Assembly (NCBI GenBank): GCA_964483375.1
Contig: CAZABJ010000089.1
Coordinates: 1-5,727, forward strand
Source of the DNA: JAUIEH01 sp964483375
GTDB lineage: Bacteria; Pseudomonadota; Alphaproteobacteria; Caulobacterales; Maricaulaceae
DNA length: 5,727 nucleotides
Reading direction: 5' to 3'
Position numbers and translations under genes: made by a program. Below the pieces are notes generated by a model that saw only the letters and a list, made by a program, of their open reading frames with translations, ran no database searches and was not told where the DNA came from. Shown in pieces: positions 1 to 5,722 of the stretch; the stretch's first letter is position 1; each line of letters begins with the position of its first letter.

Positions 1-1
1 G

Positions 2-1444
2 ACGGCGGACCTTGAGCTCGCCTACACCCTCGCTGACGGCCTGGACTATGTGCGCGCCGGCGCCGAAGCGGGGCTGGCCGTTGACGCGTTCGCCCCGCGG
101 CTTTCGTTCTTTTTCGGCATCGGCATGAACGTCTTTATGGAGATCGCCAAGCTGCGCGCAGCGCGCCTTCTCTGGGCGAAACTGATGCAAGAGCGCTTTT
201 CGCCGTCCTCGGACAAATCTCTCATGCTGCGCACCCACTGCCAAACCTCCGGTTGGTCGCTCACTGCACAAGACGTGTTCAACAATGTCGGCCGCACCTG
301 CTTGGAGGCGATCGCCGCGGTGGACGGCGGAACCCAAAGTCTGCACACGAATTCCCTCGATGAAGCCTTGGCGTTGCCCACCGACTTCGCCGCGCGCATC
401 GCGCGCAACACGCAGATCCTGCTCCAAACCGAAGGGCGTCTTTGCGACGTTATCGACCCCTGGGGCGGGTCCTATTATGTCGAGCGCCTCACCCACGACC
501 TCGCGGTCCGCGCGCTCGGCCATATCGCCGAAGTGGATGGGCTTGGCGGCATGGCCGAGGCGATCGAAGCCGGCGTGCCCAAGCTGCGGATTGAAGAAGC
601 CGCCGCCCGCGCCCAGGCGCGCATCGACACCGGCGAGCAGACCATTCTCGGCGTGAACGCCTTCCCGCCCGACGCCGAAGACGACATCCCCGTGCTCAAA
701 GTCGACAACGCCGCGGTTCGTTCAGGACAAATCGCGCGGCTTGAGACGCTTCGCTCGGAGCGCGACAGGGCGGCGGTTGAGCACGCTCTCGGCGCACTGA
801 CGAAAAGCGCGGAAACCGGGGAAGGCAATCTGCTCGCCCTTTCCGTCGACGCAGCGCGCGCGGGCGCGACCGTGGGGGAGATGTCGGACGCGCTGGAGAC
901 AGTCTGGGGACGCCACCAAGCCCAGATCCGAGCCGTGTCAGGCGTCTATGCGGCGACCGCCGGCGGGGACGCCACCTTCGCCAAAGCGCGCGCGGCGGCG
1001 GACGCCTTCACCGCCGCGGAGGGCCGCCGTCCGCGCATTCTCATCGCCAAGATGGGTCAAGACGGCCATGACCGCGGCCAGAAAGTCGTCGCCACCGCAT
1101 TCATGGACATGGGCTGGGAGGTGGAGATCGGCCCCCTCTTTCAAACTCCCGAAGAGGCCGCCGCACTCGCCGCGGAGAAAAACGTCCATGTGGTCGGCGC
1201 ATCCTCTCTGGCGGCAGGTCACTTGACGCTGGTGCCTGAGCTTCGCCATGCGCTGGGCGCGCAAGGCCGGGAGGACATCCTCACGATCGTGGGCGGGGTT
1301 GTGCCCCCCGACGACGTAGGCGTGCTCCGCCAGATGGGCGCGGCGGCGGTGTTCCCGCCTGGCGCGGTGATCGCAAAGAGCGCGCTTGAGATCCTGCGCG
1401 TGCTCTCTGCTCAGCTCGGGCATGCGCAAACCGCCGCGGAATGA
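2..1444 (+). CDS. scpA: Methylmalonyl-CoA mutase large (catalytic) subunit, C-terminal two thirds (5'-partial)
   Basis: Adenosylcobalamin-dependent enzyme that interconverts (R)-methylmalonyl-CoA and succinyl-CoA in the cytoplasm, linking propionyl-CoA breakdown to the TCA cycle. The frame is open from base 2, so the gene enters from the left and the GTG at 50 is an internal codon. With Thr at bases 2-4 as residue 1, about 480 residues are visible. The end of the TIM barrel is recognisable from FAPRLSFFFGIGMNVFMEIA, RTHCQTSGWSLT, SLHTNSLDEALALPTDF and IDPWGGSYYVE. A linker follows, then a full B12-binding domain. Its AKMGQDGHDRG (K349, D354, H356, G359) is the DxHxxG cobalt-ligand motif, followed by ASSLAAGH and IVGGVVPPDD. 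Aligning this motif with K604/D608/H610 of the Propionibacterium enzyme implies roughly 254 missing residues, which would hold the substrate-contacting Tyr89, Arg207 and His244. Motif residues are nearly all standard; Cys in RTHCQTSGW, where Ser is usual, is a mild variant. The stop overlaps the next start as ATGA. The family call is very secure; scpA, mutB and mcmA are synonyms used in different genomes. Confidence 0.96.
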   Translation, partial: TADLELAYTLADGLDYVRAGAEAGLAVDAFAPRLSFFFGIGMNVFMEIAKLRAARLLWAKLMQERFSPSSDKSLMLRTHCQTSGWSLTAQDVFNNVGRTCLEAIAAVDGGTQSLHTNSLDEALALPTDFAARIARNTQILLQTEGRLCDVIDPWGGSYYVERLTHDLAVRALGHIAEVDGLGGMAEAIEAGVPKLRIEEAAARAQARIDTGEQTILGVNAFPPDAEDDIPVLKVDNAAVRSGQIARLETLRSERDRAAVEHALGALTKSAETGEGNLLALSVDAARAGATVGEMSDALETVWGRHQAQIRAVSGVYAATAGGDATFAKARAAADAFTAAEGRRPRILIAKMGQDGHDRGQKVVATAFMDMGWEVEIGPLFQTPEEAAALAAEKNVHVVGASSLAAGHLTLVPELRHALGAQGREDILTIVGGVVPPDDVGVLRQMGAAAVFPPGAVIAKSALEILRVLSAQLGHAQTAAE

Positions 1445-2676
1445 AGGCGCGCGGGGCTCGGCGGCGCAGCCCCTCGGCCAAACAAGGGGCTGAAACGACC
1501 GAAATGCTCACAGGCGTCGACGCCATCGATTGGGCCGGCATGGAGATCATGTACGGCCGCACCGCCGCGGATGCCCCAGACCTGTTGCGGACGGCCTCAG
1601 CGCCTGCGCAGGCCGACCGAGCCCCCGGCGTCAACGGCCTTCTTGACCTCGCACGCTGGCAAGAAGTCATCCAGCAGCCCGCTCCCCGCCTCGCGCCCTT
1701 TGTGGCCGAGCTCATAGGGTCTCCGCGCATCGAAGACGCCGAAGACCTGATCGCGCTGTTTCATGCCCTATCGGTGTCCGATCTCGTCGACTGGACGCTG
1801 CCCCACGGCTACGACGTCGCCACGGCGCGGGCGCGGCAAGCCGACGCGCGCGCGGGCAGGGACCCGTGGCCCGACCGGCGCGGCCCCGGCGCTGACATTG
1901 AGGCCTATTTCGCCTGCCAGGACGGCGCTGGCCAGCTCTCACAACGCTTGATCGGCGGGACGGACGCTGAGCGGATTTGGGCGTTTTACGCCCTCGCCTG
2001 GTTTCCTGAGATCGCCGAAGACTTTCTGCCCGAAATGCTGATGACCTGGGCCTGGCAAACCGACGCCGCCCGTGCGCATGCGACGCTCGCCTGCGGATTG
2101 ATGGCGCGCGGCGCGGGGGTAGCGCCAGACGAGCTGTCGGAGGATCTCGACCATCCCGCCGCCCTCCTCCGAACCGCAGCCGCCATCGCCACCGCGCGGG
2201 AACCGGTGGACCGAGAGCGCCGGGACGCGCTGATCGACGCCATAGCGGTTCCTGACGCCGTCAATGTCTCACCCGGAACGCCGCCCCTGTTTCTGCACGG
2301 CGATATCAGCCGTTACGCCGAGCTGACGTTGGTCGCCTTCGCCGGCGACAACGGGCTCGCGGCAGTGGACGCGCTGGGTCTCAGATTGCAGCAGGCTGAC
2401 GGCGAGGAAAGGCGACGGCTCGCACGGCCTCTGGTCAGCCTTGCGCTCGCCCAGCGCGGCATTTCCGAAAGAGCCCGGCCGCCGGAGAAACCGCTGCGCG
2501 CCGACAAACTCAGCTCGGTCGAACGCAGCATCTTGGAAGCCACCCTAGAGCTCGCCCCCTGGGATGATCCCGGCCCAACAAACGTTCACTATCCCGATGA
2601 TTTCCGCCGTCGCCTCAGAACGTTCGGCGCGCCGGACGAGGAAGAGGCGCTCCGAGCCTATTTGCAGAATCGCTGA
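1441..2676 (+). CDS. HEAT-repeat-like protein of unknown function, overlapping the mutase gene
   Basis: A predicted soluble, largely alpha-helical protein of 411 aa, or 390 aa from the alternative start. No signal peptide or membrane segment is seen. Two stretches recall bacterial HEAT/PBS-lyase-like proteins: DAIDWAGMEIMYGRTAADAPDLLR (shown here only as D27-R50, key residues W31, Y38, G39, P46, L48, L49) and the second-half motif around residues 181-196, YALAWFPEIAEDFLPEML, typical of a helix pair. Repeated Ala/Leu-rich helices between roughly 180 and 340 fit a solenoid. No catalytic motif is visible, so a scaffold or protein-binding role is only inference. The ATG at 1441 gives a 4-base ATGA overlap with the mutase stop but has no Shine-Dalgarno. 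The in-frame ATG at 1504 removes a basic, poorly conserved-looking leader of 21 residues and puts the family-like motif close to the N-terminus; AGGGG lies 14 bases before it. I list the longer form because of the overlap, but 1504 is a serious alternative. The reading frame is secure and the function unknown. Confidence 0.82.
   Translation: MKARGARRRSPSAKQGAETTEMLTGVDAIDWAGMEIMYGRTAADAPDLLRTASAPAQADRAPGVNGLLDLARWQEVIQQPAPRLAPFVAELIGSPRIEDAEDLIALFHALSVSDLVDWTLPHGYDVATARARQADARAGRDPWPDRRGPGADIEAYFACQDGAGQLSQRLIGGTDAERIWAFYALAWFPEIAEDFLPEMLMTWAWQTDAARAHATLACGLMARGAGVAPDELSEDLDHPAALLRTAAAIATAREPVDRERRDALIDAIAVPDAVNVSPGTPPLFLHGDISRYAELTLVAFAGDNGLAAVDALGLRLQQADGEERRRLARPLVSLALAQRGISERARPPEKPLRADKLSSVERSILEATLELAPWDDPGPTNVHYPDDFRRRLRTFGAPDEEEALRAYLQNR
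1453..1491 (+). other. Mutually exclusive hairpins at the start of the HEAT-like gene
   Basis: GGGGCT (1453-1458) can pair with AGCCCC (1468-1473) around a 9-base loop. The same AGCCCCT (1468-1474) can instead pair as seven base pairs with AGGGGCT (1485-1491) around a 10-base loop. Only one of these can form at a time. The second hairpin would bury AGGGG (1485-1489), the only Shine-Dalgarno-like sequence before the ATG at 1504. No T tract follows, so an intrinsic terminator is unlikely. The pairing is visible in the sequence; a regulatory role is inference, and G+C-rich DNA yields short palindromes by chance. Confidence 0.3.
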
Positions 2677-2709
2677 GCCCGCGCTTCACTCGCGCCACAA
2701 ATCGCCGTC

Positions 2710-2715
2710 GGGAGA
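2710..2715 (+). promoter_or_regulatory. Ribosome binding site of the YbjQ-family gene
   Basis: GGGAGA ends 10 bases before the ATG at 2726. It is the best purine-rich site in the 49-base gap after the HEAT-like gene. It supports the 2726 start over the upstream extension of the same frame, which would run through the end of the preceding gene. Confidence 0.55.
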
Positions 2716-2725
2716 GCCCAACGCC

Positions 2726-3043
2726 ATGATCATCACCACTACGCCCACAATCGAAGGCCGCCCGGTCCGCGAGTACAAAGGCGTCGTCATCGGCGAAGCG
2801 ATTTTGGGCGCGAATATCTTCCGCGACTTGTTCGCGGGTCTGCGCGACATCGTCGGCGGGCGATCGGAGGCCTATGAGAAGTCGCTGCGCGAGGCGCGCG
2901 AAACGGCGTTGAAGGAAATGGCGGACGAAGCGGAGGCCTTGGGCGCAAACGCCGTGGTCGGCGTGGATCTCGACTATGAGGTCATTGGGGAACAAGGTTC
3001 GATGATGATGGTGTCCGCCAGCGGCACCGCCGTTACGATCTAA
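2726..3043 (+). CDS. YbjQ/UPF0145 family protein (putative heavy-metal-binding domain)
   Basis: A 105-aa cytoplasmic protein that matches the UPF0145 (YbjQ) family over its whole length. Its hallmarks are TTPTIEG near residue 5, GVVIGEAILGANIFRD (about 19-34), the DIVGGRSEAYEK motif (about 41-52), a charged helix, ALGANAVVGVDLDYE (about 73-87) and a C-terminal GSMMMVSASGTAV. Databases label the family 'heavy-metal-binding domain', but to my knowledge the metal link is weak and the role unproven; homologues form a pentameric fold. This copy contains no Cys or His, so soft-metal binding by thiolates is not supported here. The frame is open upstream to 2564, but that part is shadow coding from the end of the previous gene, and ATG 2726 gives the family's normal length and N-terminus. 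The stop lies 6 bases before the xthA start, which suggests co-transcription. Confidence 0.93.
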   Translation: MIITTTPTIEGRPVREYKGVVIGEAILGANIFRDLFAGLRDIVGGRSEAYEKSLREARETALKEMADEAEALGANAVVGVDLDYEVIGEQGSMMMVSASGTAVTI

Positions 3044-3049
3044 TCGCCC

Positions 3050-3838
3050 GTGAAAATCGCCTCCTGGAACGTCAACTCGCTCAAGGCCCGCATGCCCACC
3101 GTCGCGGCGTGGCTTCGGGAAGCCGATCCCGACGTGGTCTGTCTGCAAGAAATCAAATGCGTGGATGACGCCTTTCCGTATTTGGAGCTGGAGGCGCTCG
3201 GCTATCAGTGCGCTGTGCACGGACAAAAAACTTATAATGGCGTCGCCATCCTATCCAAACACGGACTAGAGGACGTCCGAAGCGGTCTGCCCGGGGACGA
3301 CAGCGACGAACAAGCCCGTTATGTCGAGGCGGTGATCCCGCTTCCCGACACCGCGGTTCGGGTGGCTTCGATCTATCTGCCCAACGGCAACCCCGTCAGC
3401 ACCGACAAATTCGCCTATAAACTGGCTTGGTTCGAGCGACTGCACCGGCACGCCGAAACGCTTCTCGCATTTGAGGAACCGCTGGTTCTCGCCGGGGATT
3501 ACAATGTCATTCCCCGCCCCGAAGACGTCCACGATCCCGGGGCGTGGGCGGACGATGCGCTTTTTCGGCCCGAAAGCCGGGCGGCTTGGCGTTCGCTGTT
3601 GAACCTCGGCTTCACCGACGCCTTTATGGCGACGGACGGTCGAGGCGGCCAATACACCTTCTGGGACTATCAAGGCGGGGCTTGGCCGAAAGATCACGGC
3701 ATCCGCATCGACCATTTGGCGCTCAGCCCCCAGGCCGCCGACCGCTTGGACGAGGTGAGAATTCACCGTGAAGCCCGGGCGATGGAGAAGCCGTCCGACC
3801 ACACCCCGATTGTCGGGGCGTTCGACTTTTCGACCTAG
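3050..3838 (+). CDS. xthA: Exodeoxyribonuclease III / AP endonuclease
   Basis: A 262-aa class II AP endonuclease and 3'-5' exonuclease of the EEP superfamily. It acts in base-excision repair, cutting 5' of abasic sites and trimming blocked 3' ends. All the E. coli ExoIII active-site residues have a counterpart: N7 (SWNVNS), E34 (LQEIK), Y109 (IYLPNG), D150 and N152 (GDYNV), D221 (IRIDH) and H251 (SDHTP). The E. coli protein is 268 aa, so this one is full length. GTG at 3050 must be the start: the next Met is residue 15 and starting there would delete the catalytic N7. No clear Shine-Dalgarno precedes it, and the spacing of 6 bases from the previous stop suggests translation is helped by coupling to the YbjQ-family gene. 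The stop lies one base from the stop of the convergent DUF393 gene. Family and function are secure. Confidence 0.97.
   Translation: MKIASWNVNSLKARMPTVAAWLREADPDVVCLQEIKCVDDAFPYLELEALGYQCAVHGQKTYNGVAILSKHGLEDVRSGLPGDDSDEQARYVEAVIPLPDTAVRVASIYLPNGNPVSTDKFAYKLAWFERLHRHAETLLAFEEPLVLAGDYNVIPRPEDVHDPGAWADDALFRPESRAAWRSLLNLGFTDAFMATDGRGGQYTFWDYQGGAWPKDHGIRIDHLALSPQAADRLDEVRIHREARAMEKPSDHTPIVGAFDFST
3804..3818 (+). terminator. Possible weak intrinsic terminator at the xthA 3' end
   Basis: A perfect six-base-pair G+C-rich stem, CCCCGA (3804-3809) and TCGGGG (3813-3818), encloses a TTG loop. TTTT (3827-3830) follows 8 bases later, still inside the last codons of xthA. The T tract is short and displaced, so this is a weak candidate. 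It is listed because the convergent arrangement leaves no other room for an xthA terminator before the opposing gene. Confidence 0.2.
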
Positions 3839-3839
3839 C

Positions 3840-4304
3840 TCAGTCGATCACGCGCTCAGCCAGGCCCAAGTCATCGAGCCAGCATTGGTCGGTCCGTCGA
3901 CCGAACCAAGCGAAGCGATTGCGCGCGATGACGCCATACGCCCAATCCCGCACGGGCCTCGGAATGAGCCAGGCCGTCCAGGAAAGCGCAGCCCACACCC
4001 CGCCTAGGCGCCGCCCGATCCGAATGACCGCCCCGGACTTTTGAAAAGCGCGCCCCCGATCATAGACCAAGAAGGTCGCGGGATTGTCAGGGTCCACGCC
4101 CGCCGCTGCGGCCGCCTCACGCCCAAGCGTCGAAAGAATGGGGAGATAGCCGATACGCGCGTCAGGGTCGCGCTTGGCGGCGAACCGGACGCCGCTGACG
4201 CACAGCACGCAATGCCCGTCAAAGACCCAAACCAGCCGGCCCGTTTCGGCGAGACGATCGTGAATGCGCTCAGTCATGCTGCGCGAGGTAGCGTCGGCGG
4301 TCAT
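3840..4304 (-). CDS. DUF393 (DCC family) putative thiol-disulfide oxidoreductase
   Basis: A protein of about 154 aa with the DCC-family signature. From the ATG at 4304, VFDGHCVLC places the conserved Asp at 29 and the CxxC cysteines at 32 and 35 in a thioredoxin-like fold. Later family landmarks are RRLGGVWAAL (about 98-107), LIPRPVRDWAYGVIARNRF and the C-terminal WFGRRTDQC. No signal peptide is visible, so a cytoplasmic location is likely. Members are annotated as thiol-disulfide oxidoreductases from the CxxC motif, but a physiological substrate is not established to my knowledge. The start is uncertain: GTG at 4313, ATG at 4304 and ATG at 4277 are all in frame and none has a convincing Shine-Dalgarno. 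The 4277 start would give MTERIHDRLAETGRLVWVF, which looks more like a standard family N-terminus, so the first nine residues of the listed form may not exist. It is convergent with xthA, with one base between the stops. Confidence 0.9.
   Translation of the reverse strand: MTADATSRSMTERIHDRLAETGRLVWVFDGHCVLCVSGVRFAAKRDPDARIGYLPILSTLGREAAAAAGVDPDNPATFLVYDRGRAFQKSGAVIRIGRRLGGVWAALSWTAWLIPRPVRDWAYGVIARNRFAWFGRRTDQCWLDDLGLAERVID
3885..3909. other. 25-base imperfect palindrome inside the DUF393 gene near the convergent stop codons
   Basis: TTGGTCGGTC (3885-3894) pairs with GACCGAACCAA (3899-3909) as ten base pairs with one bulged A, around a CGTC tetraloop. It starts 46 bases past the xthA stop and would form in either transcript. 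No T tract follows on either strand. It could stall or protect the xthA mRNA end. However, these bases encode the WFGRRTDQCW motif of DUF393, so the palindrome may be a by-product of protein constraint. The symmetry is visible; any function is inference. Confidence 0.35.
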
Positions 4305-4313
4305 CGGGACCAC

Positions 4314-4445
4314 TGCGACGTGTTGACCAGCTGCAGATGACGGCGCTCACACGGACACGGCGCCATACCTCTGCCGCTATCATGCGCGTTATACTGCGGG
4401 CTCCATCGACGCGGCCGGCGCATTTCCCACAACAGGAGAATCTGG
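4314..4445. promoter_or_regulatory. Divergent intergenic region with a TATACT -10-like element
   Basis: This stretch separates the DUF393 gene from the exported two-gene cassette and should hold promoters for both directions. The best -10 match for the + strand is TATACT at 4390-4395, which would start transcription near 4402. No good -35 is present at the right distance (the region around 4367-4372 reads ACCTCT). On the - strand the same site reads TATAAC (4393-4388), also without a good -35. A TTGACC at 4323-4328 has no partner -10. One GANTC site (4438-4442), a possible CcrM methylation target in alphaproteobacteria, sits between the ribosome binding site and the start codon. No operator, riboswitch or terminator was recognised. 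Confidence 0.3.
4434..4439 (+). promoter_or_regulatory. Strong Shine-Dalgarno for the small secreted protein gene
   Basis: AGGAGA lies 6 bases before the ATG at 4446. It is the best ribosome binding site in the window. It fixes the start of the 130-aa protein and supports its being a real gene despite its low-complexity sequence. Confidence 0.75.
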
Positions 4446-4838
4446 ATGCCCGCAAGAACGATCGTCGCGTGCTTCGCCGCTTTCGCCCTCATCGGCGCAG
4501 CATCGGCGCAATCCGACCAAGCTGCCTCAGAGGCGAGCGAAGAAAGCGCCGAAGCCGCCGCCGCGCTTTCAGAAGCCGGCGTGCGGACCACATCCGGCGC
4601 CGTCGCCATACCCTTGGCCTCCGCAGGCGCTGCGTCCGAAAGCGTCGGCGGGGTGACTGAAGGCGTGGGCGCCGCGGCGGGAACGGCCGCAGCGGCGATG
4701 TGGACCTTCGGCTCCGAACCGCTCGCCATCACCGACGAGACCATCATCGCCGCCGATCCGCCGCCGAACGTGCCGCGCGACCCTTACGCGCCTGATGCTG
4801 ATCTCAGCGACGCCGAAACCGAGGAACACGCAGAATGA
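4446..4838 (+). CDS. Small exported Ala/Ser/Glu-rich protein of unknown function
   Basis: I do not recognise this 130-aa protein. It begins with a clear Sec signal peptide: basic residue R4, hydrophobic core about 5-18 and an ASA|Q cleavage site at 21/22. There is no lipobox, so the mature protein of about 109 aa should be periplasmic or secreted. The mature N-terminus (22-44) is acidic and rich in Ser, Ala and Glu. A small-residue segment (about 51-85) contains glycine-zipper-like spacing (G69/G73 and G75/G79), which could pack as a helix or insert in a membrane. Residues 86-109 look ordered (WTFGSEPLAITDET followed by a Pro-rich PPPNVP). The tail is strongly acidic, ending DAETEEHAE. No cysteine remains after cleavage. 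A strong Shine-Dalgarno precedes it and its stop overlaps the DUF2145 start as ATGA, so the two are probably translated together and may work together outside the cytoplasm. The gene call is good and the function unknown. Confidence 0.8.
   Translation: MPARTIVACFAAFALIGAASAQSDQAASEASEESAEAAAALSEAGVRTTSGAVAIPLASAGAASESVGGVTEGVGAAAGTAAAAMWTFGSEPLAITDETIIAADPPPNVPRDPYAPDADLSDAETEEHAE
4821..4825 (+). promoter_or_regulatory. Shine-Dalgarno of the DUF2145 gene, inside the preceding gene
   Basis: GAGGA lies 9 bases before the ATG at 4835, within the last codons of the small exported protein gene. Together with the ATGA overlap at 4835-4838 it fixes the DUF2145 start and allows both coupled and independent initiation. 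Confidence 0.6.
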
Positions 4839-5722
4839 CGATCACCGCGCTTCGCGCCGCCGGCTTGGCGGCCTTGCTCGCCCTCGCCCCCGCCGGACCC
4901 GCTCTGGGATCGGGCTCAGTCGCCGGATCGGCGGCTGGCGGCAGCGACCGCGACGCCGGTCCTGCTCCGCTCATCGACCTTGTCGACGCGGCGGATTTCG
5001 CCAAGCAGATCGAACGCGATCTCGCCGCCCGCGGGGCGCGGGTCGCCATCGTGTTCCGGGCCGGTCGCGCCCGATCGGATATGCCGGACGGAATCCGCTA
5101 CACGCACGGCGCCTTCTGGGTTTATTCGACCGTCACCACCGAGGATGGGCGGCAAGTGCCGGGTTATGCGGTCTACAATCTGTATTCCGGCGCGGATGAC
5201 GACCCTCTGCAGTCCTATCTGCACCAAGATTTTCCGTTCGATTTCACCGCGCCCATGGCGGTGGCGGAGGCCGGAATCATCGTGCCGAGCCCTGAGATGC
5301 AGCGCCGGATCCTGACGATCATGGGCTCACCGGATTACAACCGCCTGCATCAACCGGACTATTCACTGATCTCAAACCCCCACGACCTCCGCTACCAAAA
5401 CTGCAACGAGTTCATGCTCAACGTCGTCGCAGCCGCGGCGTGGGAAACCAACGACCGCGCCCAGATCGCGGCCAATCTCAGCGCGCATTTCGACCCCACG
5501 CCGATTGCGACGAACGTGTTTGAGCGCGTGTTCGCCCCCTGGGCGGACTCTCGTCTCCGCACGGCTGATCACCGCGGCGGCATCCACACCACCACCTTCG
5601 CTTCAATGGGCGCGTTCATGGAGGAGTTCGCCTTGGCCGACGCCGTATATGAGCTGGGTTTCGACTTCGAGGCCGCCGAAGCGGCGCGGGCCGAAACTGA
5701 AGCGGCCGCCGACGTCGAGTAA
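4835..5722 (+). CDS. DUF2145 family exported protein, possible permuted papain-fold (NlpC/P60-like) hydrolase
   Basis: A 295-aa protein with a Sec signal peptide (R7, hydrophobic core about 9-18, probable cleavage after ALG at 25), followed by a Gly/Ser/Ala-rich linker to about residue 45. The domain from about 53 to 278 matches DUF2145 as I know it. Landmarks are FAKQIERDLAARGARVAIVF (55-74), IRYTHGAFWVY (87-97), GYAVYNLYSG (110-119), QDFPFDF (131-137), IIVPSPEMQRRIL (148-160), DYSLISNP (175-182), RYQNCNEFMLNVVAAA (186-201) and AFMEEF (260-265). The family has no established function that I know of. H91 in YTHGAF and C190 in NCNEF, in that order and about 100 residues apart, resemble the His-then-Cys order of circularly permuted NlpC/P60 enzymes, so a periplasmic amidase, peptidase or acyl-hydrolase is a reasonable inference but not shown. 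The acidic Ala/Glu-rich tail (279-295) is probably disordered. It overlaps the small exported protein gene by 4 bases. TAA ends it 5 bases before the window edge, and no terminator is visible. Confidence 0.92.
   Translation: MTITALRAAGLAALLALAPAGPALGSGSVAGSAAGGSDRDAGPAPLIDLVDAADFAKQIERDLAARGARVAIVFRAGRARSDMPDGIRYTHGAFWVYSTVTTEDGRQVPGYAVYNLYSGADDDPLQSYLHQDFPFDFTAPMAVAEAGIIVPSPEMQRRILTIMGSPDYNRLHQPDYSLISNPHDLRYQNCNEFMLNVVAAAAWETNDRAQIAANLSAHFDPTPIATNVFERVFAPWADSRLRTADHRGGIHTTTFASMGAFMEEFALADAVYELGFDFEAAEAARAETEAAADVE

Noticed and set aside
938..1429. 163-codon open frame on the - strand opposite the B12-binding domain
   Set aside because: It lies wholly antisense to a well-recognised conserved domain, has an Arg/His-rich composition typical of a high-G+C shadow frame, and shows no family motif.
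2677..2709. Possible terminator between the HEAT-like and YbjQ-family genes
   Set aside because: The only pairing is a 4-base GCGC repeat around a 7-base loop with no T tract, too weak to call.
2564..2725. Upstream extension of the YbjQ-family frame
   Set aside because: It overlaps the end of the HEAT-like gene by over 100 bases and does not resemble the family. ATG 2726 has its own ribosome binding site and gives the normal family length.
2615..3226. 203-codon open frame on the - strand across the YbjQ-family gene and the start of xthA
   Set aside because: It is antisense to two clearly conserved genes, and its translation is compositionally biased with no recognisable domain.
4323..4328. 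TTGACC as a -35 box
   Set aside because: There is no -10-like hexamer 16-18 bases downstream (the sequence there is CTCACA or similar), so it is probably chance.
4470..4475. Cys9 of the small exported protein as a lipoprotein acylation site
   Set aside because: It lies within the hydrophobic core of the signal peptide, not after a lipobox; the cleavage site at ASA|Q is a normal signal peptidase I site.
4301..4747. 148-codon open frame on the - strand across the small exported protein gene
   Set aside because: The + strand gene has a strong Shine-Dalgarno, a signal peptide and a coupled neighbour. The - strand frame is an Ala/Ser-rich mirror of its low-complexity coding.
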